Source: Verrucomicrobiota bacterium (GTDB lineage Bacteria > Verrucomicrobiota > Verrucomicrobiae > Chthoniobacterales > UBA10450). Taken from it: a stretch of DNA of 6,878 nt. Under the pieces are notes generated by a model. That model had not been told where the DNA came from, did not search any database, and worked only from the letters and a program-made list of their open reading frames with translations. Shown here in pieces: positions 1 to 5,811 of the stretch. Both the position numbers and the translations under genes were made by a program. The stretch is from NCBI GenBank assembly GCA_005887855.1, contig VBQB01000154.1, positions 1 through 6,878 of the forward strand, given 5' to 3'. How positions within the stretch are numbered: position 1 is the stretch's first letter; each line of letters begins with the position of its first letter.

Positions 1-2
1 CA

Positions 3-128
3 TGGATAGGGAAACCAGCCTATGTTCGGCTTGTGCAAGAAGCTGGGATCCGAGATTTCGGTTCCCCGGAAGATTCGGCCTTGAAGGACGTCACGCTCGT
101 CTTGGATGCGAGCAGGGGTATCGTCTGA
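3..128 (+). CDS. Possible 3' end of an upstream gene (partial, unidentified)
   Basis: The third forward frame is open from the window edge to a TGA at 126-128, giving 41 residues that end in DVTLVLDASRGIV. The peptide has an ordinary mix of hydrophobic and charged residues (for example LVQEAGIRDFGSPEDSALK). The overlapping second-frame reading instead gives an arginine-rich, shadow-like product. I do not recognise a family, and 41 residues are too few to assign one. The stretch could also simply be non-coding. Confidence 0.3.
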   Translation, partial: WIGKPAYVRLVQEAGIRDFGSPEDSALKDVTLVLDASRGIV

Positions 129-139
129 GGCGAACGGTG

Positions 140-180
140 CATCGGAGGTCTAAAATCGCCGTTAAACGATCATCGGAGGT
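140..180 (+). repeat. Short direct repeat CATCGGAGGT (two copies)
   Basis: The 10-mer CATCGGAGGT occurs at 140-149 and again at 171-180. The second copy supplies the GGAGG ribosome binding site (175-179), eight bases before the ATG at 188. The first copy is followed by TAAAAT (151-156), a possible -10 element with no convincing -35 partner, and has no start codon behind it. It may be a chance or decayed duplication of the translation-initiation region. Confidence 0.4.
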
Positions 181-187
181 GTTGTAA

Positions 188-496
188 ATGGTCAGGAACG
201 AAGCAAGAGGCGAAGGACCGAAGAAAATCGATCTGGAAAAAGTGGCGCAGCTCATCGACGCGCTGGAACGGGATCTCGCGAAAGTCCAGAGCGGGTCCCG
301 CGACGTTCAGCTGCTGAGGGACGAAGTGGAAACCCTCAAGAACGTTCTCAATTCGCCGATACGCCGCCCACACTGGGTGAGGGAAGGATTGCACGGCATG
401 CGCCAGGCCATCGAGAACGGTCTGGAGACGGTCGTCGCCGACGGCCTGAAGGCGGGCCAATATATCGCTGAGATTGGAAGAATTCTAGGGATGTGA
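188..496 (+). CDS. Small helical protein of unknown function
   Basis: The product is 102 residues with no signal peptide, no cysteine and no membrane segment, so it is probably cytoplasmic. The ATG is supported by GGAGG at 175-179. Residues about 14-55 are rich in Leu, Glu, Asp and Lys with heptad-like spacing (KVAQLIDALERDLAKVQ), suggesting a helical hairpin or short coiled coil. Residues about 57-102 include RRPHWVREGLHGMRQAIENG and end in ADGLKAGQYIAEIGRILGM, which reads as a second amphipathic helical unit. I do not recognise the family with certainty. It resembles in style short helical DUF proteins, but that is only an impression. It converges on the monoheme cytochrome gene with 60 bp between the stop codons, and no clear terminator is visible there. 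It need not belong functionally to the electron-transfer cluster. Confidence 0.75.
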   Translation: MVRNEARGEGPKKIDLEKVAQLIDALERDLAKVQSGSRDVQLLRDEVETLKNVLNSPIRRPHWVREGLHGMRQAIENGLETVVADGLKAGQYIAEIGRILGM

Positions 497-556
497 GCCG
501 CACCGAATCTAGCGTACGGTCTTCAGGACGTGCACATGGACCGCTGATGTCGTTCG

Positions 557-856
557 TCATTTCTTACCGTCACCCGCAGGGGCGCCGGCCGGCCCCTGGG
601 TACGGACAAGGTAATCCAGCAAGTCGGGAATCTTTGCCTTGGGTACGTCGACGCCCAAACCGATCATCTTGTCGACCGCTTGTTTCCACTGCTCCCTGCT
701 CAGGTGTTTGTTGTTGAGCGGCCTCACTTTCGCCGTGTGGCACGACGAGCACACTTCCTTGAATGTCATGGCACCGTCGTCGGCCGCGAGAGCGAAGCGT
801 GGCGCCGCGAAGCCGAACAAGGTCAAGCAGAAAAACAAGATCCTGTGCGATTGCAT
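557..856 (-). CDS. Small periplasmic monoheme cytochrome c
   Basis: The product is 99 residues. The first about 24 form a Sec signal peptide (MQSHRILFFC..., hydrophobic core, cleavage near ALA|ADD). The single heme site is CSSCH at residues 36-40, and Met64 in VDKMIGLG is the likely distal ligand. The pattern of heme site, LSREQW, KM and a final DYLVRTQGP helix fits the small class I-like cytochromes related to SorB or the quinohemoprotein amine dehydrogenase heme domain. The frame is open further upstream, but the ATG at 856 is chosen because it is preceded by AAAGGAAG and begins the signal peptide. It lies 47 bp downstream of the NapC-type gene in the same direction, so the two probably form an operon. 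By position it could shuttle electrons between the tetraheme protein and MtrA, like MtoD proposed for Mto clusters. That role is inferred. Confidence 0.88.
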   Translation of the reverse strand: MQSHRILFFCLTLFGFAAPRFALAADDGAMTFKEVCSSCHTAKVRPLNNKHLSREQWKQAVDKMIGLGVDVPKAKIPDLLDYLVRTQGPAGAPAGDGKK

Positions 857-903
857 GATTGCTTCCTTTCGTGCGCTAAAGAAACGGGGCCATGGAATGA
901 TCT

Positions 904-1521
904 TCAGCTTTCCGCGGGCATCTTGTGGGCGATGCCCTTGTGGCAATCGATGCAGGTTCTCCCCTTGCTCTTCGCGACTGCGTGTATTTTCGCCGCGATC
1001 GGCGACTGTTTCTCCGGATTCATGCCGTCGAAGCTATGGCAATTGCGGCATTCGCGCGAATCGGTTTCCTGCATGGCCGTCCACACTCTCTTCGCCAGCT
1101 CGGCGCGGTGGGCCTCGAATTTCGCCGGCGTGTCGATCAGGCCGGTAACCTTTCCATAGAGTTCCCGCGTCGCCTTGACCTTACGCACGACCTTGTGAAC
1201 CCAATCCTTGGGGACGTGGCAATCGGAGCAGATGGCGCGCACGCCGGTCCGATTCGAGAAATGTATGGTCTGCCGGTACTCCTGATACACCGTGTCACGC
1301 ATCTCGTGGCAGCTCGTGCAGAACTCCAGCGTGTTCGTCGCTTCCATTACGGTATTGAATCCGCCCCAGAAAACGACCCCGGCCACAAAACCGCCGCCGA
1401 GGAGAGTCAGCAGGGAAAAGCGCGCGCTCGGGCGGCGCAGCACCTGCCATAGGCCGCTAAGAAATCCGGCCTGGGGTGAGCTCTGGGAACCACTCGACGC
1501 ATCCTTAGGCGTGTCGGCCAT
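904..1521 (-). CDS. NapC/NirT/CymA-family tetraheme quinol dehydrogenase
   Basis: The product is 205 residues. A cytoplasmic N-terminus of about 33 residues is followed by one membrane anchor (about 34-54, FSLLTLLGGGFVAGVVFWGG) and a periplasmic domain with four CXXCH sites at residues 68-72, 98-102, 158-162 and 190-194. The first heme stands in the family signature NTLEFCTSCHEM, where Met74 corresponds to the methionine ligand seen in NrfH. The family oxidises membrane quinol (or runs in reverse) and passes electrons to periplasmic partners such as NapAB, or MtrA in the CymA case. AAGGAT sits five bases before the ATG. No napA, nrfA or nirS is nearby, and mtrA is divergent from it, so a CymA-like role feeding or draining MtrA is the best inference. 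The shared upstream FNR box suggests low-oxygen control. Confidence 0.93.
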   Translation of the reverse strand: MADTPKDASSGSQSSPQAGFLSGLWQVLRRPSARFSLLTLLGGGFVAGVVFWGGFNTVMEATNTLEFCTSCHEMRDTVYQEYRQTIHFSNRTGVRAICSDCHVPKDWVHKVVRKVKATRELYGKVTGLIDTPAKFEAHRAELAKRVWTAMQETDSRECRNCHSFDGMNPEKQSPIAAKIHAVAKSKGRTCIDCHKGIAHKMPAES

Positions 1522-1571
1522 GTCTGATCCTTCCCTTCAATTGGTGGACTAACGGAAACATGGGCTTAGCG

Positions 1572-1577
1572 ATTCCA
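1572..1577 (-). promoter_or_regulatory. Candidate -10 element for the leftward NapC-cytochrome operon
   Basis: On the minus strand, TGGAAT (1577 to 1572) matches four of six positions of the -10 consensus. If transcription starts near 1565, the centre of the FNR box (1606.5) lies 41.5 bases upstream, the standard class II activator position. The hexamer itself is weak, as expected for an activator-dependent promoter. It would leave a leader of about 43 bases before the ATG at 1521. Confidence 0.4.
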
Positions 1578-1598
1578 GCATCCCCCGGGGCCATCACA

Positions 1599-1614
1599 TT
1601 TGATCTAGATCAAA
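1599..1614. promoter_or_regulatory. Perfect palindromic FNR/ANR-type binding site
   Basis: TTTGATCTAGATCAAA is a perfect 16-base palindrome and matches the FNR consensus TTGAT-N4-ATCAA at all ten defined bases (1600-1604 and 1609-1613). It lies between the divergent NapC-type and mtrA genes. A good -10 element sits at the right distance on the right and a weaker one on the left, so one bound dimer could activate both operons when oxygen is low. Dnr or NnrR-type regulators that answer to nitric oxide read nearly the same sequence, so the exact regulator is not decided. Confidence 0.85.
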
Positions 1615-1633
1615 AAAGGCGCGTCCCGACGCA

Positions 1634-1639
1634 TATAAG
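1634..1639 (+). promoter_or_regulatory. Candidate -10 element of the mtrAB promoter
   Basis: TATAAG matches five of six bases of the -10 consensus. Transcription would start near 1646-1648, placing the FNR box centre at about -40 to -41.5 and leaving a leader of roughly 70 bases before the mtrA ATG. No independent -35 hexamer is seen because the FNR box occupies that place, the usual class II arrangement. A small GC dyad, GCGTC-CC-GACGC (1621-1632), fills the spacer. Confidence 0.6.
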
Positions 1640-1665
1640 GTCGCATCAACTGAATCGGGCAACAA

Positions 1666-1695
1666 GGCCACCGTAACGAGCTTACGGGCGTGGCC
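1666..1695 (+). promoter_or_regulatory. Strong stem-loop in the mtrA leader
   Basis: GGCCA (1666-1670) pairs with TGGCC (1691-1695), and CCGTAA (1671-1676) pairs with TTACGG (1682-1687). This gives 11 base pairs with a five-base loop (CGAGC) and a GCG bulge on the 3' side. It lies downstream of the predicted mtrA start and ends seven bases before the GAGG ribosome binding site (1702-1705). It could stabilise the mRNA, tune translation, or act at the DNA level as a 17-base dyad operator. There is no T-run, so it is not a simple intrinsic terminator. Confidence 0.55.
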
Positions 1696-1715
1696 GCGAT
1701 CGAGGGGGACACACG

Positions 1716-2633
1716 ATGACGAGCCGGAAACGCCTTCTTGCCGCGGTCGTGAGAGGTTTGGCCGCGTGTCTTGCAATCGGCGTCAGCTTGCAGGGCGCCA
1801 TGGCGCAGGAGCCCGGGAAGGCGGCACCCAAGGACCTCGTGTTGAGGGGCGACGCAAAGTGCACCCGCTGCCACGACGCGCCTGAGATCCTGTCCATCGG
1901 CAAAACCCGGCACGGAGTGACCTCCGACACGCGCACGCCCACTTGCACGAGCTGCCACGGGGAGAGCGAATCTCACGCAAAGAAACCTGCAGGCGTGAAG
2001 CCGGACCGCTACTTCGCGAAAAATTCGACCACACCCGCCGATGTGCGCGCCGGCGCCTGCCTGGAATGCCACGGCGGGGACCGCCACCTCGCATTCTGGG
2101 AATCGGGGCGCCACAAGAAGAACGACGTCGCATGCAACAACTGCCATAGCATTCACAACCCGGAGCAGGCGGCCGACGCGCAGCTGAAGAAGGAGAATCC
2201 TTCGATCACGCCCTATGTCACGACGAATCGGCAGCTGCAGTACGAAACCTGCACCGCCTGCCACAAGCAGATCCGCTCGCAGCTCCTGAAGACCTCGCAT
2301 CACCCGATCATCGAAGGCAAGCTCAAATGCACGAGCTGCCACAACCCGCACGGGGCGCTGAGCCACGCCATGGTCAAGGAGGAGTCGGTCAACCAACTGT
2401 GCACCGGCTGCCACACCGACAAGCGCGGCCCGTTCATGAACGAGCACCCCCCGGTCGAGGAGAACTGCCTGACCTGCCACAACTCGCACGGGTCCGTGCA
2501 TGCACAAGGTTTCGGCAGCCCGACGGCCGGCGCGCCGAACACGCGCCTGGTCGCGCGCGCCTGCCTGAACTGCCATACGAACATCCACGGCAACAATGCC
2601 CCGGCGATGCGCGGCAAGTTCTTCCTGCGCTAG
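1716..2633 (+). CDS. mtrA: MtrA/DmsE-family multiheme cytochrome c, nine-heme variant
   Basis: The product is 305 residues with a Sec signal peptide (about 1-30, cleavage near AMA|QEP). Nine CXXCH sites begin at residues 49, 77, 115, 140, 179, 205, 229, 251 and 283. Family landmarks are clear: CTSCHNPHG, CTGCHTDKRGP, EHPPVEENCLTCHNSHGS and RACLNCHTNIHG near the C-terminus. These place it in the MtrA/PioA/MtoA/DmsE group, which normally has ten hemes strung as a wire inside the MtrB barrel. Between the eighth site and the last site only 27 residues remain, whereas the family usually has about fifty there including another CXXCH, so the ninth heme appears to be lost in frame. GAGG at 1702-1705 precedes the ATG by ten bases. 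The gene is followed after 10 bp by mtrB, clearly one operon. The partner quinol dehydrogenase is encoded divergently. The family assignment is firm. Whether the eight-to-last heme gap still conducts is unknown. Confidence 0.95.
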   Translation: MTSRKRLLAAVVRGLAACLAIGVSLQGAMAQEPGKAAPKDLVLRGDAKCTRCHDAPEILSIGKTRHGVTSDTRTPTCTSCHGESESHAKKPAGVKPDRYFAKNSTTPADVRAGACLECHGGDRHLAFWESGRHKKNDVACNNCHSIHNPEQAADAQLKKENPSITPYVTTNRQLQYETCTACHKQIRSQLLKTSHHPIIEGKLKCTSCHNPHGALSHAMVKEESVNQLCTGCHTDKRGPFMNEHPPVEENCLTCHNSHGSVHAQGFGSPTAGAPNTRLVARACLNCHTNIHGNNAPAMRGKFFLR

Positions 2634-2643
2634 AAGGCTCCCG

Positions 2644-4698
2644 ATGAAATCCAAGCTCATTCCCATACTCGTAGCGAACCTCTTTGCCGCGACGGGCGCG
2701 CTGGCGGCCGAGGGCAATGAGGACATGACGGTGTTCGGTTCCGTAACCGTCGGCGTGCAGGGCGCGAGCCTCGGCACGGGGAGCGAGTCGAACCCCGCGA
2801 AACTCAAGGAGTACCGCGACATCGGCGGCGGCGGGATTTCGGGCAGGGCGTTGAGCGGCGTCGACATCAAGGGCCGCGGCAGCGAGGATTACTTCAACCT
2901 GTACGGCGAAAACCTCGGAAGGGGCGACGAGTACCTGGACCTGAAGGGCGGCCGCTATGGCCAATACAAGTTCCAGCTCTACGAGAACGACATCGTGCAC
3001 AACTGGACTTATGGCGCGCGCACGCCGTACTCGGGGGTGGGCAGCACCACGCTGATCGCCACCCTGCCGAACCTGAATACCGGCACCTGGAACTCGTTCG
3101 ACTATGGGCTGAAGAAACAGAACATCGGCGGCATGTTCGAGATCTCGAAGCTTTCTCCGTGGTACTTTCGCGTCGATGCCAGCGAGGTGACCGACTCCGG
3201 TCTCAAGTGGATCGGCGGCGCGAACGGGACGAGCCCCGGGAACGGGTTCAACGAGAAACCCTACCCGCTGGATCAGAAGACCCGGAACCTCGCGCTGGAG
3301 GGCGGCTACGCGACCAAGAAAGCGCAAGTGTCTCTCGCCTTCATGCACAGCAACTTCTCCAACAACAACGACACGTTGCAATGGTCGAACGGGTTCTTCG
3401 GAGGACGCGTGACCGAGAGCTGGACGACCAACAGCATCCCGATCCTGGCAACCATGCCGACTGGAGCCACGCCGAACGCAACCAATGACGCCACCAATCC
3501 AGACCGGCCGACGTTCGACGGCGAGGTCGTTCACAAGACCGCTTCCCTCGCGCTGCATTCGAACCCCACGCGCGAAGTCGATTCGCGGATCTACTGGAAC
3601 AGGTTCGAAAAGGACAACCGCTCGCCCGCGGTCACCTTTACCCCTGCCGGTACATCCAACCTGTTGTGCGGCGGTGCGCCGTGCACGACGGAAATACTCA
3701 GCTACAAGAAGAACAATCTGGGCGCCGACGTCGGATACCGTTTCGGTCCTAACAACAGGGTGATCGCAGGTCTCGACTACGTCGATCTGGAGCGCGATCG
3801 GGTCGATTTCGACGAAACCAAGGACAAGAGGGTTTCTCTGGAGTGGCGCAACACTTCCCTTGATTACCTGAGCTCGCGATTCAAGTACCAGTTCATGCAG
3901 CGGCGCTCGCATTTTCTCGAGGCCAATGCGGGCACCGGCCCGGCCGACGTCAACTTCCTGAACCGCTTCATCGCGCGCTTCGATGCGTCGAATGTCGACC
4001 AGGCGCTGATCAAGCTCTCGCTCGACGCGACCCCGGCCGAGATGTGGGATCTGGGCTTCGAAGGTATTCTCAAGCAGAATAAGTACAAGGATACGGTGCT
4101 CGGGCGCACCAAGGACGACCGCCAGCAGTTCTATTTGAGCGCCGGCTACGGCGACATTCAGAAATTGCGCGTCTTCGCTTTTGCCGACATCGAGTTCGTG
4201 AAATACGACTCCTACCACCGGAACATCAGCAATTTGACGGCCACCGACGCCTTCGATCCCTCCGCCGCGCCGAACGCCAACAACTACAACTGGGGCGCGA
4301 CCAACAAAGACAAGAGCTACGCGTTCGGCGTGGGCGCGGACTGGGTGCCGACGGAGCGCTGGAAGCTGAAGGGATCGCTCATCTCGGAGAAGACCACCGG
4401 GACCGTGGACTTCGCGGTCCAGCCCGGGGCCAACCCGGCCGTTCCGTCGGTCAACATCGGCAACTACGACAATGCGACGAAGGTCTCGCTCAATCTAAAG
4501 GGCACCTACGCCTACACCAAGCAGATCGATCTCATCGGCGGATACGCGTTCGAGAAGTTCAGGTTCAGCGACATCTCGTACGACGGCTACCAGTACACCA
4601 TCGGCGCCGGCACGAGTACGGCGCATCTGAGCGGACTCAACGCCAACCCGAACTACACGGCGAACATCGGCTACGTCGCCGCTTCGGTCAAGTTCTAG
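2644..4698 (+). CDS. mtrB: MtrB/PioB-family outer-membrane beta-barrel
   Basis: The product is 684 residues, the usual size for the family. It has a signal peptide (about 1-21, ending ALA|AEG) followed by a long run of alternating polar and aromatic or hydrophobic beta strands, for example YFNLYGENLGRGDEYLDLKG and KYQFMQRRSHFLEANAG. It ends in VAASVKF, whose terminal phenylalanine is the typical signal for barrel assembly. MtrB-type barrels sheathe MtrA and let it reach the cell surface. The frame opens upstream at 2596, but the ATG at 2644 is chosen because it starts the signal peptide and has AGAAGG (2632-2637) at the right distance, overlapping the mtrA stop, which suggests translational coupling. 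The N-terminal CXXC reported for Shewanella MtrB is absent. The only cysteines seen are Cys342 and Cys347 in LLCGGAPCTT, probably a loop disulfide. This fits the PioB/MtoB side of the family. Confidence 0.95.
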   Translation: MKSKLIPILVANLFAATGALAAEGNEDMTVFGSVTVGVQGASLGTGSESNPAKLKEYRDIGGGGISGRALSGVDIKGRGSEDYFNLYGENLGRGDEYLDLKGGRYGQYKFQLYENDIVHNWTYGARTPYSGVGSTTLIATLPNLNTGTWNSFDYGLKKQNIGGMFEISKLSPWYFRVDASEVTDSGLKWIGGANGTSPGNGFNEKPYPLDQKTRNLALEGGYATKKAQVSLAFMHSNFSNNNDTLQWSNGFFGGRVTESWTTNSIPILATMPTGATPNATNDATNPDRPTFDGEVVHKTASLALHSNPTREVDSRIYWNRFEKDNRSPAVTFTPAGTSNLLCGGAPCTTEILSYKKNNLGADVGYRFGPNNRVIAGLDYVDLERDRVDFDETKDKRVSLEWRNTSLDYLSSRFKYQFMQRRSHFLEANAGTGPADVNFLNRFIARFDASNVDQALIKLSLDATPAEMWDLGFEGILKQNKYKDTVLGRTKDDRQQFYLSAGYGDIQKLRVFAFADIEFVKYDSYHRNISNLTATDAFDPSAAPNANNYNWGATNKDKSYAFGVGADWVPTERWKLKGSLISEKTTGTVDFAVQPGANPAVPSVNIGNYDNATKVSLNLKGTYAYTKQIDLIGGYAFEKFRFSDISYDGYQYTIGAGTSTAHLSGLNANPNYTANIGYVAASVKF

Positions 4699-4717
4699 AA
4701 AGCGCCATCCTGCGGGC

Positions 4718-5797
4718 CTACTCGACCCGCTGGTCGAATTTCGCTTCGACGGTGCGGGTCGACCCGGGCGCCTGCACCCGCACGGTGATGAGGTAGGAGG
4801 CTTTTTTCTGCAGCTTCACGTAGTTTCCGTAGCTCGCCGCGCCGACTGCCATCGGGTCCAGGGTTTTCCAGGCGCTGTTCAGGCCGGGTTGCTCGATCCG
4901 GATCTCGACGTTCGCATCGTTGATCGGGGCTTGGGTTTTTGCGTCGAGCAGCGAAACATTGACGTGGTAGTAGCCGGGTCCGCTTGGAATGCCCCCGTGC
5001 ATGGTTCGTTCGACGGAGTCCCGCGGAAATGCGCGCAACCCTTCTGCGGGCATGAACCCCAAAAAGAAATCGATTCCGCCCACGGTCTTATGGTTGGGAT
5101 CCGCTGTCGGCGGGGTCCCCGCGCCCTTCGCGGCGCCCGGCGCAGGTTTGACGGTCGGGTTGAACATATAGAGAACGGCGGCCTGTATCTCGGAATCGGT
5201 GAGATTGGCCTGCCCGCCGCGGGGAGGCATGCCGCCGTGCCCTCTGATCGCGGAGCGGACCAGAGAATCCAAGCCCTGCTTCATGCGCGGGATCCAGGCC
5301 TCCCTGTCGCCGATCTTCGGCGCGCCGCGCAGGCCTCCCTCGTGGCACTTGACGCACTGCGATTTGACGACCTGCTCGCCGCTGCGCTCGACGGCGAGGT
5401 CTTTCGCGGTGGCGGGCTCGACCCAACGGCCACCGGACTGGTTCACCATGTACGCGACCGCGCGCCCGATCTCGAGATCCGTGAGGCCCGGATTGCCGCC
5501 GTGCGACGGCATCTTGCGGATGCCTTCGAGCGCGTGCCGGGTGAGGCTGGTCAGGCCCTGCGAGGCGCGCTTGCTCCAGGCCTTCTGGTCGCCGATTTTC
5601 GGCGCGCCGTTCGCGCCCGTCGCGTGGCAACCAGCGCAAACCGCTTGAACGACTTCCTTGCCGCTGCGCTCGACCCCTTGGGCGATCGCCGGCCGCGATG
5701 CGATCGGCATCGCCAGGGCGAGAACGGCGGCAGCCGTCAGGCTTCTTCGCGCCAAAACAGGCAGCGTACCTTCTTCGATCAAGCAACGACCGGCCAT
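4718..5797 (-). CDS. Periplasmic diheme cytochrome c with extra C-terminal beta domain
   Basis: The product is 359 residues. An unusually long N-terminus leads into a signal sequence (core about 20-38, end near AIAQG). Two tandem cytochrome c5/CBB3-type domains follow. The first (about 45-121) has CAGCH at 54-58 and ligand Met96 in KMPSHGG. The second (about 139-213) has CVKCH at 148-152 and Met190 in GGMPPRGG. Both share GAPKIGD after the heme site, so they look like an internal duplication. A proline/alanine-rich linker (about 214-232) joins a 120-residue C-terminal part of alternating strands with MHGG (266-269), YYHVNVSLLDAKT and DPMAVGAASYGNY. That part looks like an immunoglobulin-like beta sandwich and might bind metal through its His and Met residues, but I cannot name its family. 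It follows the hemerythrin gene by 59 bp and ends 19 bp from the mtrB stop. GATAAT (minus strand, 5846-5841) may be an extra -10 with no good -35. It is plausibly a periplasmic electron carrier. Confidence 0.9.
   Translation of the reverse strand: MAGRCLIEEGTLPVLARRSLTAAAVLALAMPIASRPAIAQGVERSGKEVVQAVCAGCHATGANGAPKIGDQKAWSKRASQGLTSLTRHALEGIRKMPSHGGNPGLTDLEIGRAVAYMVNQSGGRWVEPATAKDLAVERSGEQVVKSQCVKCHEGGLRGAPKIGDREAWIPRMKQGLDSLVRSAIRGHGGMPPRGGQANLTDSEIQAAVLYMFNPTVKPAPGAAKGAGTPPTADPNHKTVGGIDFFLGFMPAEGLRAFPRDSVERTMHGGIPSGPGYYHVNVSLLDAKTQAPINDANVEIRIEQPGLNSAWKTLDPMAVGAASYGNYVKLQKKASYLITVRVQAPGSTRTVEAKFDQRVE
4722..4762. terminator. Long inverted repeat at the convergent 3' ends of mtrB and the cytochrome gene
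   Basis: TCGACCCGC (4722-4730) pairs with GCGGGTCGA (4754-4762), and inside it GTCGAA (4733-4738) pairs with TTCGAC (4745-4750) around a six-base loop. That gives 15 base pairs with a small internal loop. It begins 24 bases after the mtrB stop and covers the last codons of the facing cytochrome gene. There is no T-run on either strand, so a canonical Rho-independent terminator is not shown. It may block 3' exonucleases or work as a two-way terminator. Confidence 0.4.
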
Positions 5798-5803
5798 TCG
5801 CAC

Positions 5804-5811
5804 TCCTCCTT
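5804..5811 (-). promoter_or_regulatory. Ribosome binding site that decides the diheme cytochrome start
   Basis: On the minus strand AAGGAGGA occupies 5811 to 5804. A GTG at 5803-5801 in the same frame directly abuts it and is too close to be used. The ATG at 5797-5795 lies six bases downstream, the ideal spacing. The start is therefore placed at 5797, two codons inside the longest open frame. Confidence 0.8.

Noticed and set aside
2..187. 61-residue plus-strand open frame at the window start
   Set aside because: The product is arginine-rich and irregular, and it would overlap the control region of the gene at 188. The third frame gives a more protein-like partial reading.
857..946. Longer N-terminus for the monoheme cytochrome
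   Set aside because: It would bury the signal peptide behind 30 residues and overlap the NapC-type gene. The ATG at 856 has a good ribosome binding site.
639..1452. Several plus-strand open frames over the small cytochrome and NapC-type genes
   Set aside because: They overlap each other and oppose genes with intact CXXCH motifs, and none has a plausible start site.
2596..2643. Longer N-terminus for mtrB starting within mtrA
   Set aside because: It would put 16 Arg/Cys-rich residues before a complete signal peptide. The ATG at 2644 has its own Shine-Dalgarno sequence.
1605..2870. 421-codon open frame antisense to mtrA
   Set aside because: It lies opposite the multiheme cytochrome and runs through the promoter region. 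The composition is that of a reverse-frame shadow.
2434..4218. 594-codon open frame antisense to mtrB
   Set aside because: It mirrors a clear MtrB/PioB gene. The product is rich in Arg, Val and Ala with no domain, no signal peptide and no ribosome binding site. It is a typical GC-rich shadow.
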